A stretch of 64,000 bases of DNA, from assembly GCF_946221155.1 (NCBI RefSeq), contig NZ_CAMIAN010000005.1, positions 1 to 64,000 on the forward strand, in the 5' to 3' direction. The notes under the pieces are model-generated. The model did no database searches, was not told the DNA's origin, and was given only the letters and a program-made list of their open reading frames with translations. A program made the translations under genes and the position numbers. This stretch comes from an uncultured Corynebacterium sp. GTDB taxonomy: Bacteria > Actinomycetota > Actinomycetes > Mycobacteriales > Mycobacteriaceae. Below, piece after piece: positions 1-8,347 of this stretch (position 1 is the first letter of the stretch; every line of letters begins with the position of its first letter).

Positions 1-99
1 GTCCAGACCAAGGACCGCCAGTGGACCGCACAGTTCGAGCACACTCTGGTCGTCACCGAGGACGGCTACGAGGTTCTGACAATTCCCAGCGAGGGCTAG
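1..99 (+). CDS. map: methionine aminopeptidase, C-terminal end (partial)
   Basis: An open frame enters from the left edge and stops at TAG 97-99, leaving 32 residues. The end includes [16 protein letters not shown], which matches the C-terminus of type I methionine aminopeptidases; the Glu in FEH is normally a metal ligand of the di-metal site. The enzyme removes the initiator Met from nascent proteins in the cytosol. Start, length and upstream context lie outside the window. Identification rests on this short tail only. Confidence 0.75.
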   Translation, partial: VQTKDRQWTAQFEHTLVVTEDGYEVLTIPSEG

Positions 100-124
100 C
101 TCGACCGACTAACCTCCCGGAAGT

Positions 125-676
125 ATGGGAGACAAAACTATACCTCTGGGGCCTGGCCCCGTTCCTCGTAAACAACACCTCCGCCGCCTCGGCCCGTTCG
201 GCGCCTTCGCCACGCGCGTGGGCGCCCGCGTGACAAAGAAGAAGAACCTCGGGGTGTTCGCCACCATTGGCCGCGCCCCGCGTCTGTTCTTCTTTTGGCT
301 GCTGTATGGCGGCTCGATGATGCCCTTCGGCTACCTTTCGCGCGTCGAGACCGAAATGATCATCCTGCGCGTCGCCTATCTGCGAGGCAGTGCCTACGAA
401 GCCGACCAGCACCGTGCTCTCGCAGCCAAGGTTGGGGTCAAGGATATTGACGCCCTGTTCCAGCCTGACCATGGCCGCACCGGCCGCCACGGCACTCTGT
501 TGGACGCTGCCGAGCAGCTCGTCCGCGATCGCGGGCTTACCGCCGACATGGCTCAGCGGCTACGGGGCCTGCTGAGCGAGCGCGAGCAGGTCGCGTTCGT
601 CATGTTGGTGACCAACTATGACGGTCTGGCCACAGCGTTGGACGTCATGGGGGTCCCAGTAGACGAGCCGCGTTAG
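125..676 (+). CDS. carboxymuconolactone decarboxylase (CMD/AhpD-like) family protein
   Basis: This is a 183-residue protein whose central part, about residues 60-100, has the CMD-fold pattern: LSRVETEMIILRVAYLRGS followed by YEADQH. AhpD proteins use a CxxC pair to reduce peroxidase partners, but no Cys is visible here, so this is more likely a non-redox CMD-like enzyme of unknown substrate. The first 40 residues are basic and poorly conserved, and no clear ribosome binding site precedes ATG 125, so the start is uncertain. The stop overlaps the stop of the leftward HNH gene by four bases. The gene lies 25 nt downstream of map. Confidence 0.7.
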   Translation: MGDKTIPLGPGPVPRKQHLRRLGPFGAFATRVGARVTKKKNLGVFATIGRAPRLFFFWLLYGGSMMPFGYLSRVETEMIILRVAYLRGSAYEADQHRALAAKVGVKDIDALFQPDHGRTGRHGTLLDAAEQLVRDRGLTADMAQRLRGLLSEREQVAFVMLVTNYDGLATALDVMGVPVDEPR

Positions 677-1824
677 GCAACCCGCCTGCGATTCGCCGCG
701 CGCTGGGCGAAGGTTTCTCGCCCCAACGGCCCGTTGGGTGCCGTCATGACGGTGTGACCGTCGCTGTGACTGGTCCACGTCTCGTTGCCATTCGGGTGGA
801 TGGTCACGTCCCAGGAGCCCGTCGTCTTCGCGTTGTGGTGCTTGGAGCAAAGACAGTGGAGGTTCGAGGTGGCGGTAGGGCCGCCTGCCTGCGGGTTTTC
901 ATGGTCATAGCGCTGCACGTGATCCAATTGGCACTTGTGTGCAGGTACCGAACATCCAGGGAAGCGGCAGGTTCCGTCGCGCCCTTCCACGCTGGCCCGC
1001 ACCAGAGGCGTGGGGGAATAGCCCTCGTTGCGCGCAGAACCTGGGGCTTGGACGTGCGTCACGCGTTTCATCCACTCCGGCGTGGCCAGCGAGCTGAGCC
1101 AGCCCCCTGCAGCCCAGATCTGCGAGTCTGGTTCGTCCACACTGCGGTACAGGTTCAGAGTGACCTCCGCCGTGGTCTGCTTGCGCACCAAGCGCATTAG
1201 TGCTTCGGCGCGGGAACAGGAATCACTCTTGGCCACACTGTTGACTGCTTTGAGCACCTCCAGTCCCTCGAGCTTAGGTAGCGTCAAGAAGAAAACAGTG
1301 GTGGTATCGGGGCGATCGTCGATGTCCAGGCGCGCGGACGAGCCCGCATCCTCATCCTTCGGCTCCTCCGGCAGGGCCTGGGGGTCGTGCTTGCGGATCA
1401 CTTGCTCAATCCGGCTGCGGATAGTTGCCCTGGCCAGCATTGCTTGGTTGGGGACAGTGGGGGAGATCGCCCTAAGAATTTTTTCCTCGAAGATGTCGGG
1501 AACGTCTGCTTTCACTGGACTAAGGCACTCCGCCATGCATCGCAGCAGGTCAAGCGAGTAAGCACCGGAGCGGGCCAGCTCGAGGATGCTTGGGAAGCGG
1601 CGGAACATGTGGCCGATCTCCACTAGCGTGAGTGCGCGGTATTCCGTAAGCCCCAGGCGTACGGCCAGGCGGGTGGATACGTCGATGACGCATTCGTTCA
1701 ACTCGGGTGTGCAGGCCACGGCGAGGTTCACGTGCCCGCGGTTAACTTCGCACGCGGCGGCGCTTAGTGGATCGTTTGGGTCGGTGATGCGCCAGCAGGG
1801 TGTGGTGGTGGAATGCTCGAACAT
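673..1824 (-). CDS. DUF222/HNH endonuclease domain protein (13E12-like)
   Basis: A 383-residue protein with an N-terminal DUF222 region (about 1-250) and a C-terminal HNH module. The module shows CRFPGC, then CQLDHV and LCSKHHNAKT, giving the paired Cys plus the His-Asn-His core expected for a nicking nuclease fold. ATG 1824 is chosen because AGGGGAAAG lies just upstream; the frame extends further 5' but that part reads as non-coding. Members of this family are abundant and often multicopy in Corynebacterium and Mycobacterium, and their role is unproven; some resemble intron or intein homing enzymes. It is divergent from the GntR gene and convergent with the CMD gene. Confidence 0.8.
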   Translation of the reverse strand: MFEHSTTTPCWRITDPNDPLSAAACEVNRGHVNLAVACTPELNECVIDVSTRLAVRLGLTEYRALTLVEIGHMFRRFPSILELARSGAYSLDLLRCMAECLSPVKADVPDIFEEKILRAISPTVPNQAMLARATIRSRIEQVIRKHDPQALPEEPKDEDAGSSARLDIDDRPDTTTVFFLTLPKLEGLEVLKAVNSVAKSDSCSRAEALMRLVRKQTTAEVTLNLYRSVDEPDSQIWAAGGWLSSLATPEWMKRVTHVQAPGSARNEGYSPTPLVRASVEGRDGTCRFPGCSVPAHKCQLDHVQRYDHENPQAGGPTATSNLHCLCSKHHNAKTTGSWDVTIHPNGNETWTSHSDGHTVMTAPNGPLGRETFAQRAANRRRVA

Positions 1825-1993
1825 GGTCTTTCCCCTTTTGCCTGTTCGGAGGTGGTTTTGTGGTGTAGCCAAAAAATTTTCCCGGCTTGTGCGTGCAGTA
1901 TATAAACCGCTTCGGACAACCCCTTGCGAAGAAGCTGAAAAAATCGAACACTGGGCAAGCAGATACTTTTGTGTTGCTTGCAGTGATACAGTT

Positions 1994-2014
1994 TGTGCTA
2001 CTGTTGGTAGTACA
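1994..2014. promoter_or_regulatory. candidate GntR (YtrA-type) operator
   Basis: TGTGCTAC-TGTTG-GTAGTACA forms an inverted repeat with 7 of 8 matched positions plus a G-T pair. It lies 25 bases before the GntR start, in the 214-bp divergent gap 1825-2038. Its position suggests autoregulation; the protein-DNA link is inferred. Confidence 0.45.
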
Positions 2015-2038
2015 GATTCTGAAGGAGGTTTTCGTCCC

Positions 2039-2410
2039 ATGCATCTCATCGTGGAGCCCGACTCGCCCGTGCCGATCGCTCAACAGATCCACGACGGCAT
2101 CGTGGCGGGGATTATCTCCGGCGAACTGCAAGACGGACAACATTTGCCTTCGGTGAGGCGGTTGGCGGTGGAATATGGCGTCAATCCCGCAACGGTGAAG
2201 AAGGCATACGACCAGCTGCAAGAAGACGGGCTAGTGCTCACGGCGGCGCGATCGGGCACCGTGATTACCCGGCCCAGGCGGCCAAGCGCGCAACAACGCG
2301 AACGGCTGCGCGAGGATCTGCGAGCCACGGTGTGGCGGGCGCTCGCGCAGGGCTTCAAGGCAGACGACATTAGCGCGACGGTTGAAGACCTCGCGGTGAA
2401 GTGGGAATAG
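2039..2410 (+). CDS. GntR family transcriptional regulator, YtrA subfamily
   Basis: A 123-residue DNA-binding protein. A winged helix fills residues 1-70, with PSVRRLAVEYGVNPATVKKA as the recognition region. The short C-terminal tail (about 50 residues) lacks a large effector domain, as in the YtrA subfamily. ATG 2039 is preceded by GAAGGAGG with good spacing; a longer upstream frame exists but is not supported. The DUF1648 membrane protein starts 10 nt downstream, so the two form a regulator-target operon typical of this subfamily. It probably represses its own operon through the inverted repeat at 1994-2014. The signal it senses is unknown. Confidence 0.88.
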   Translation: MHLIVEPDSPVPIAQQIHDGIVAGIISGELQDGQHLPSVRRLAVEYGVNPATVKKAYDQLQEDGLVLTAARSGTVITRPRRPSAQQRERLREDLRATVWRALAQGFKADDISATVEDLAVKWE

Positions 2411-2420
2411 GAGGACTATT

Positions 2421-3500
2421 ATGACCGAATTTGATCCATTCCTTGCAGGCGTGTTCTGCGTAACAGCGCTGCTTGTAGGGCTGATCCTGGTGTACACGCC
2501 GAAGCTGTCGTCGCCGGGCGTACGGTTGGGCGTGCGCGTGCCGGAGGCGCATTGGGGCGACGATGTGGTGCGGAGACAAGAGAGTACGTTCCTTAAACGC
2601 CAGGTCGTGGCGGCTGTGGTTTCTGCGCTGCTGGCGATACCGGCCGCTGTGGTGCCAGTGGTTGGCGCAATGTTGACCCTCGTACCGGTGGGCTTCTTTA
2701 TGTGGAATCTCAACCAGGCCGGGCAGCCAATACGCGAGGCCAAGCAGCGGGAAGGCTGGTTCGACGGCGTGCGCACGGTCGTGGCCGGCGAGATCACGCC
2801 GGCAGAGGACACATCTCCGCAGCGTGCATGGGCCTTCACCTGGGCGGCGCTGGCTGTGCTCGCTGTCGCGGCCGGGTACGTGGCCGCGCGGTGGGGAGAT
2901 ATTCCGGAGCGCTTCGCCACTCACTTCAGCGGTGGCTTCGAGCCGGATAGCTGGGATAACAAATCTGTGGGTTCGGTGTTCTTCCCGACGTTCTTTGGTG
3001 TGGGAATGGTGCTGCTTTTTGCGCTGATTGCAGTCGCATTGTTGCGCGTTAGAGTGCCGGCCCGAGCGGATACGTCGCTGCAGGGGAAGGTTTCGCAGAA
3101 GATTGTTCGGCGTCATACGGCGATGTGGCTGGCGGTGATGAACGTTGCGGTGGCCATCATGTTCGCTAGCCTGCAGGTTGTGACCGTGCTGCACACGGAC
3201 TGGGTGGCTCCGGCCATAATCGGTTCGCTCGTGCTCGTGTTTGCGGTTTGTCTGGCCATGGTCGTGGCGCTGGCGAGGAAGCAGTCCGCGCTAGCGAACA
3301 CGAGCGGCGAGGGCCGGGACAACGACGAGCACTACAAGTGGGGCATGTTTTACCACAACCCGGAGGACCCGGCCGTGATGGTCGATAGGCGCTTCGGGGT
3401 CGGCATGGACTTCAACTACGCCCACTGGCAGGGCAAGGCGTTCCTCGCTTTTGTTGCGCTCGTGTTGCTCGCCTCTATCTCGTTGCCGTTTTTACTTTGA
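2421..3500 (+). CDS. DUF1648/DUF5808 multi-pass membrane protein
   Basis: A 359-residue integral membrane protein with about seven to eight hydrophobic segments. The centre (about residues 140-190) has the DUF1648-like pattern YVAARWGDIPERFATHF followed by a Gly-Pro-rich loop. The C-terminal part, with MFYHNPEDPAVMVDRRFGVG before the last helix, resembles DUF5808. Genes of this type commonly follow GntR/YtrA regulators in Gram-positive bacteria; some relatives (SdpI-type) give immunity to peptide toxins, but function here is not demonstrated. An AGGAGG site precedes the ATG. The 3' end overlaps the leftward SDR gene by nine bases. Confidence 0.78.
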   Translation: MTEFDPFLAGVFCVTALLVGLILVYTPKLSSPGVRLGVRVPEAHWGDDVVRRQESTFLKRQVVAAVVSALLAIPAAVVPVVGAMLTLVPVGFFMWNLNQAGQPIREAKQREGWFDGVRTVVAGEITPAEDTSPQRAWAFTWAALAVLAVAAGYVAARWGDIPERFATHFSGGFEPDSWDNKSVGSVFFPTFFGVGMVLLFALIAVALLRVRVPARADTSLQGKVSQKIVRRHTAMWLAVMNVAVAIMFASLQVVTVLHTDWVAPAIIGSLVLVFAVCLAMVVALARKQSALANTSGEGRDNDEHYKWGMFYHNPEDPAVMVDRRFGVGMDFNYAHWQGKAFLAFVALVLLASISLPFLL

Positions 3501-4331
3501 CGCCCACCTGAACCCAGCGTTAAGCGCCTTCATCACGCCTTTGTAGGCCCAGGGGGCGTTTACTTGCGCCCAGCGGGCCACAGGGATGTCGGGGCTGGTG
3601 TTGATGAGGTACTTTCCCTTGTCCACACCCTTCAAAATTTTTTGAGCGGCCTTGGCGGGGGTGACGGCATGGCCTTGGAACAGGGCCGTTGCCTTCTGGA
3701 TGCGCTTCTTGGAACGATCCACGCCGTGGATGTCGATGGTGCGAACCAGGGGAGTGTCCACCGCGCCTGGTGCGACGGCGTGCACATCCACGCCGTAGGG
3801 AGCCAGGTCGAAGCGCAGCACCTCGCACATGCCCAGCACGCCTCCCTTGGAAGCGGAGTAGGCCGCGTGCCACGGCAGGCCGATAATGCCCGCGGCGGAG
3901 GAGACGAATACGAACTTCCGGCGGTCGCGGCGGCGCCGGCGCACCGGCTGGTTCTCCATGAGCTTCGGCGCGAAAGCCTCCACCATGTGCACGGACCCCA
4001 TTAGGTTCACGTCGATCACGCGCTGCCACTTCTCGTGCGGCATCTGGCGCACATCACCCCAGATGGCGATACCTGCCACGTGGTGCACCTGGTCCGGGGC
4101 ACCGTGAGTGGAGACCACGTCGTCCGCCCACGCTTTTACGGCTTCCACGTCGGTCACGTCTACAGTGCGCTGGTCGGCGACGGTGCCTCCGTGGGTGGTG
4201 ATGTCGCGGGCAGTAGTGGCCAGGCCCTCCTCGTCGCGGTCGCTGATGGCCACCGCATAACCGCGTTCAGCTAGTTGCAGTGCCACCTCCCGGCCGATAC
4301 CTGAGGCTGCTCCAGTGACTACTGCAAACAT
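3492..4331 (-). CDS. short-chain dehydrogenase/reductase (SDR)
   Basis: A 279-residue classical SDR. The cofactor-binding TGAASGIG is at residues 6-13, with DR at about 31-32 after beta-2, the active-site Ser in FVFVSSAAG, and the catalytic YSASK. Asp after beta-2 hints at NAD(H) preference, which is inference. A basic insert (PVRRRRRDRRK) before the active-site strand is unusual and may contact membranes or acidic partners. AAGGAG precedes ATG 4331. It is the last gene of a leftward hydrolase-mtr-SDR operon, 18 nt after mtr. Its substrate cannot be told from sequence. Confidence 0.85.
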   Translation of the reverse strand: MFAVVTGAASGIGREVALQLAERGYAVAISDRDEEGLATTARDITTHGGTVADQRTVDVTDVEAVKAWADDVVSTHGAPDQVHHVAGIAIWGDVRQMPHEKWQRVIDVNLMGSVHMVEAFAPKLMENQPVRRRRRDRRKFVFVSSAAGIIGLPWHAAYSASKGGVLGMCEVLRFDLAPYGVDVHAVAPGAVDTPLVRTIDIHGVDRSKKRIQKATALFQGHAVTPAKAAQKILKGVDKGKYLINTSPDIPVARWAQVNAPWAYKGVMKALNAGFRWASK

Positions 4332-4349
4332 GGCGAAAAGGCTCCTTTA

Positions 4350-5720
4350 TTAGTTTTCGATATCTAATCCAAGTAGGGCGTTCTCGACCAATTCTGTCAG
4401 AGCAGGGTGGGGCCAATACTGCTTTTCGGCGAAATCGTGGGCATCAATTCCGAAGGTCATGGCGGTGACGAAACTCTGGATCAGCGAGCTGGCCTCCGGG
4501 CCGATGATGTGCGCGCCGAGGATCTCGCCAGTGCTGCGGTCGGCGATGACCTTGCAGAACCCGGTGGTATCCTCCATCGCCCAGCCGTAAGCCACGTCGC
4601 CGTACTTCTGGATCTTCACAGTAATGGGGCGGCCCGTCTCGCGGGCCTCCTGTTCGGTCATACCCACCACGCCGATCTGCGGGTGAGTGAACACGCCGCT
4701 GGGTACCACGTCGTGGTTGAATTTCCGCAGGTCGTCGGGGTGAGCCAGGTTATGCGCCACTACCCGCGCCTCGGCGTTGGCGACGTGCTTGAGCTCGAAG
4801 TCGTTGCACGCATCGCCCAGCGCCCACACGCCGTCGGCGCTGGTGCGGCCGTACTCGTCGACCTCGATTCGGCCGTTTTCTTTGGTCTTGACGCCACCCG
4901 TTTCGCAGTCCAACGTGTCCGAATTGTTGATGCGCCCCATCGCGACGAGGACCTCCTCGCCTGTAACGGTAGTTCCATCGTCGAGGGTCAGGCAGATCTG
5001 TCCGTCGGCGGTTTCTTCGGCGGTGGTGATGGTGTGCCCCAGGTGGTTGGTCCACTGCCGCTTGGCTTGGGTGGTGAAGGCTTCGGAGATGTCGGCGTCC
5101 AACTTCCGCAATAGCTTGTCCGAGCGATTGATGAGCGTAACCTGCGTGCCGAGGCCAGAGAACATGGCGGCGAACTCCACGGCGACGATGCCGCCGCCGA
5201 CGATGATGAGGGATTTCGGCAGCTCATTAAGGCGCATGATGTCCTCGTTGGTGCGGTAGCGCACGTTGGCGAGGGCGGGGTGGATGCGCGGGCGGCCACC
5301 GGTGGCCAGCACAATGTTAGCGCCGGTGATGGTGGGGCCATCGTCGATCTGCAGGGTGCGGGGGCCCACGAAGCGGGCGGCGCCTTCGAAGAGGGTGATA
5401 TTTGGGGTTTCGTCGCCCGCGCGGTAGGCGGCGCCGCTCTCGCTGATGGGATCGATGCGGTCGGTGAAGACGCGGCGCTGGATGTCCTTCCAGTCGACGT
5501 GCTGGAGCTCGCCGGTGAGGCTCAGACGAGAGGCCTCGGAGAAGCTGCGGGCGACGTCGGCGGTATGGACGAACATCTTGGTCGGGATGCAGCCCACATT
5601 GATGCAGGTGCCGCCGAAGGTGCCCTTCTCCACGATGGCGATCTTCTGATGCTCGTTGGCGGGGCCGGGCAGGGAGTTGCCGGATCCAGTGCCGATGATG
5701 ATGAGGTCGAAATCAGGCAT
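4350..5720 (-). CDS. mtr: mycothione reductase
   Basis: A 456-residue FAD-dependent pyridine nucleotide-disulfide reductase. It reduces oxidised mycothiol (mycothione) with NADPH in the cytosol and so keeps the actinobacterial thiol buffer reduced. Visible motifs are the FAD-binding GTGSGNS near residue 10, the redox-active GGTCINVGCIPTK with Cys39 and Cys44, the NAD(P)-binding VGGGIVAVEFAAM and the C-terminal catalytic WPHPALTELVENALL. The CINVGC spacing and its actinobacterial setting favour mycothione reductase over lipoamide or mercuric reductase. The start overlaps the stop of the upstream hydrolase (ATGCCTGA), which suggests translational coupling. Confidence 0.92.
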   Translation of the reverse strand: MPDFDLIIIGTGSGNSLPGPANEHQKIAIVEKGTFGGTCINVGCIPTKMFVHTADVARSFSEASRLSLTGELQHVDWKDIQRRVFTDRIDPISESGAAYRAGDETPNITLFEGAARFVGPRTLQIDDGPTITGANIVLATGGRPRIHPALANVRYRTNEDIMRLNELPKSLIIVGGGIVAVEFAAMFSGLGTQVTLINRSDKLLRKLDADISEAFTTQAKRQWTNHLGHTITTAEETADGQICLTLDDGTTVTGEEVLVAMGRINNSDTLDCETGGVKTKENGRIEVDEYGRTSADGVWALGDACNDFELKHVANAEARVVAHNLAHPDDLRKFNHDVVPSGVFTHPQIGVVGMTEQEARETGRPITVKIQKYGDVAYGWAMEDTTGFCKVIADRSTGEILGAHIIGPEASSLIQSFVTAMTFGIDAHDFAEKQYWPHPALTELVENALLGLDIEN

Positions 5721-6756
5721 GGTGGACCTTCCTTTCATTGAAAACGTCGCCAAGCCACTCGTCGGTGGCGGCGAATGCCTTATCGCGGACCCGGGGGCGG
5801 GAGAGGAACACATCGTGCAGCGCGCCCTCGATGACGACGGTGGTGGATAGGGAAGAAGCGTTGGAGGCCTGCTGCCACATCTGGCTCGGCATGAGGATGA
5901 GATCAGCGTTGTAGGACTCACGGGACAGCTTCTTGGAGAAATGATGGGTGTGGCTGGTCAGAAGGAGCGTGGGCACGCCCGTGTCGCCCTTGCCGGAGTG
6001 GAGGCGGCGGATCTCCCGGGCCACTCCCAGAAGCCACTGCAAATACTTCGGGCGGGGCTCTAAGGGTTTGAGGCGCAGGTTGTAGTTCCACTCGCCGGCC
6101 TCGGTGACGTGCAGGGACTTACCGTAAGTCGGGTTGATCCCGCCGGGCAGCAGCATGCTTGGCTTTAGTTTGTGGACGACCGGCAGCACTCGGTTGATGG
6201 CGAAGCGAACGGCCGGGTTGAACTGCAAGCCAAACCACGGCGAGTTCAAAACGATGGCGGCGATGGAATTGTGGAGGGGGGAACCGGCGTCATAAAGGCG
6301 ATGAGCCCACATCGTCACATCCAACCCGCCGGTCGAATGCCCAACCGGAACGACTGCGGTGTGGGCGGCAGCGAGGAGGGAGGTGGCGGTAGAGAGGTCT
6401 ACGTCATAGAGCGACTGGTCACTCACGTGGTGCCAGGTCTGCCCCTCGCGCCACGAGCGGCCGCACTTGCGCAGATCCAGTCCATAGACGGCAAAGCCGG
6501 AGTCGTGAAAATGGCGGGCCACATGGTCCTGAAAGAAATAGTCCGTCATTCCATGAACAAAAAGCATGGCGGGGCGGGAGAAAAAGGAATCATCGGGCGT
6601 ATCCGGACAGTAACGCACCAGGGTGCAACGAATGGGGGACTCGCCATCCGGGTCGTCGCCCAGCTCAAGGAAGCATTGGCCAAAGCCTTCGCCCAGTTCA
6701 TCGGGCAGAAACTCGAGATCGGCGGCGGATGCGGGAAGTGCAGGGCTATGAGGCAT
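5713..6756 (-). CDS. alpha/beta hydrolase, lysophospholipase/monoacylglycerol lipase-like
   Basis: A 347-residue alpha/beta hydrolase of the serine aminopeptidase S33 type. The oxyanion region LFVHGMTDY is followed by the nucleophile elbow VGHSTGG; a late His in EGALHDVFLS completes the likely triad. Such proteins cleave lysophospholipids or monoacylglycerols, but substrate assignment is inferred. No signal peptide is seen. It is first in the leftward operon with mtr and the SDR, the same pairing as in C. glutamicum next to mqo. The 118-bp gap to mqo must hold divergent promoters; it contains a 10-bp palindrome GCCTATAGGC at 6803-6812. Confidence 0.82.
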   Translation of the reverse strand: MPHSPALPASAADLEFLPDELGEGFGQCFLELGDDPDGESPIRCTLVRYCPDTPDDSFFSRPAMLFVHGMTDYFFQDHVARHFHDSGFAVYGLDLRKCGRSWREGQTWHHVSDQSLYDVDLSTATSLLAAAHTAVVPVGHSTGGLDVTMWAHRLYDAGSPLHNSIAAIVLNSPWFGLQFNPAVRFAINRVLPVVHKLKPSMLLPGGINPTYGKSLHVTEAGEWNYNLRLKPLEPRPKYLQWLLGVAREIRRLHSGKGDTGVPTLLLTSHTHHFSKKLSRESYNADLILMPSQMWQQASNASSLSTTVVIEGALHDVFLSRPRVRDKAFAATDEWLGDVFNERKVHHA

Positions 6757-6874
6757 GTACTCATGCTAGCGCCACGAACAGGCAAACAACATTGAAACAT
6801 TGGCCTATAGGCGTAGAGTAAATATGACACAATAACGGTCTGACTTTTTTCGCCTCCGAAGGAATGAATAGATA

Positions 6875-8347
6875 GTGGCACATAAAGATTCTGTGGACGT
6901 CGCACTAATTGGTGCGGGTGTTATCTCCACCACCCTGTCCGTCATGCTGAAGCAACTGCAGCCGGACTGGAGCCAGGTGATCATCGAGCGTCTGGACACC
7001 CCTGGTGCGGAATCCTCCGATCCGTGGAACAACGCCGGTACCGGCCACTCGGCACTGTGTGAGCTGAACTACACCCCCGAGGTCAACGGCAAGATCGACA
7101 TCTCCAAGGCCGTCGGTGTGAACGAGAAGTTCCAGGTCTCCCGCCAGTTCTGGAGCTACTTGGTCGAGCAGAACGTGCTGGGCGACCCGTCCGAGTTCAT
7201 CAACCAGGTCCCGCACGTCTCCTTCGCACAGGGCATGGACCAGGTGGACTACCTGAAGGCCCGCTACGAGGCGCTGAAGGACCACCCGCTGTTCCCGAAC
7301 ATGCAGTACAGCGACTCCGACGAGAAGTTCGCCGAGTTCCTGCCGCTGATGGCCCGTGGCCGCGACTTCAACAACCCGGTTGCGATCTCCTGGTTCGACG
7401 AGGGCACCGATATCAACTACGGTGCGCTGACCCGTCAGTACCTGGACGCCGTTACCGCTCAGGGTGTCGAGGTGCGCTACGGCAACGAGGTCAAGAACAT
7501 CAACCGCGACGGTTCCAAGTGGAAGGTCACCACCAAGAACCTGCACACCGGCGACACCTCCGTTATCACCGCCAACTTCGTATTCGTCGGCGCTGGCGGC
7601 ATGGCTCTGCCGCTGCTGCAGAAGGCCGGCATCCCGGAGATCAAGGGCTACGGCGGCTTCCCGGTCTCCGGCCAGTGGTTGCGCTGCACGAACCCGGAGC
7701 TGGTAGAGCAGCACCAGGCCAAGGTCTACGGCAAGGCTTCCGTAGGTGCTCCGCCGATGTCCGTCCCGCACCTCGATACCCGCGTGATCGACGGCAAGAA
7801 GGGCCTGCTGTTCGGGCCGTACGCCGGCTGGACCCCGAAGTTCCTGAAGAAGGGCAGCTACCTGGACCTGTTTAAGTCCCTGCGCGTGGGTAACATCCCG
7901 TCCTACCTGGGCGTTGGCGTGCAGGAAATGGGCCTGACCAAGTACCTGATCGAGGAGGTGCTGAAGGACCAGGCAGCCCGTGTTGAGTCGCTGCGCGAGT
8001 ACATGCCGGAAGCACGTGCCGAGGATTGGGAGCTGGTCACCGCCGGTCAGCGCGTGCAGGTCATTAAGCCGATCGGTGCGCCGAAGTTCGGCTCCCTGGA
8101 GTTCGGCACTGCGCTGATCAACTCCAACGACGGCACCATCGCCGGCCTGATGGGCGCTTCCCCGGGCGCTTCCATCGCTCCGTCCGCAATGCTGGAGGTG
8201 CTGGAGCGCTGCTTCGGCAACCGCATCGCTGACTGGGCACCGAAGCTGCGAGAGATGATTCCTTCCTACGGCACCCGCCTGTCTAAGGATGCCAACCTGT
8301 TCAACGAGCAGTGGGATCGTTCCCAGAAGACTCTGAAGCTGGTCTAA
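6875..8347 (+). CDS. mqo: malate:quinone oxidoreductase
   Basis: A 490-residue FAD enzyme of the inner membrane face that oxidises malate to oxaloacetate and passes electrons to menaquinone; in corynebacteria it is the main TCA-cycle malate oxidation step. The N-terminal FAD site VALIGAGVISTTLS is at residues 8-21, followed by the family segment PWNNAGTGHSALCELNYTPE. The C-terminal GLMGASPGASIAPSAM is also characteristic. The start is GTG 6875 with GAAGGA eleven bases upstream. Codon usage is strongly biased toward C-ending codons, suggesting high expression. It overlaps the leftward selO stop by four bases. Confidence 0.95.
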   Translation: MAHKDSVDVALIGAGVISTTLSVMLKQLQPDWSQVIIERLDTPGAESSDPWNNAGTGHSALCELNYTPEVNGKIDISKAVGVNEKFQVSRQFWSYLVEQNVLGDPSEFINQVPHVSFAQGMDQVDYLKARYEALKDHPLFPNMQYSDSDEKFAEFLPLMARGRDFNNPVAISWFDEGTDINYGALTRQYLDAVTAQGVEVRYGNEVKNINRDGSKWKVTTKNLHTGDTSVITANFVFVGAGGMALPLLQKAGIPEIKGYGGFPVSGQWLRCTNPELVEQHQAKVYGKASVGAPPMSVPHLDTRVIDGKKGLLFGPYAGWTPKFLKKGSYLDLFKSLRVGNIPSYLGVGVQEMGLTKYLIEEVLKDQAARVESLREYMPEARAEDWELVTAGQRVQVIKPIGAPKFGSLEFGTALINSNDGTIAGLMGASPGASIAPSAMLEVLERCFGNRIADWAPKLREMIPSYGTRLSKDANLFNEQWDRSQKTLKLV

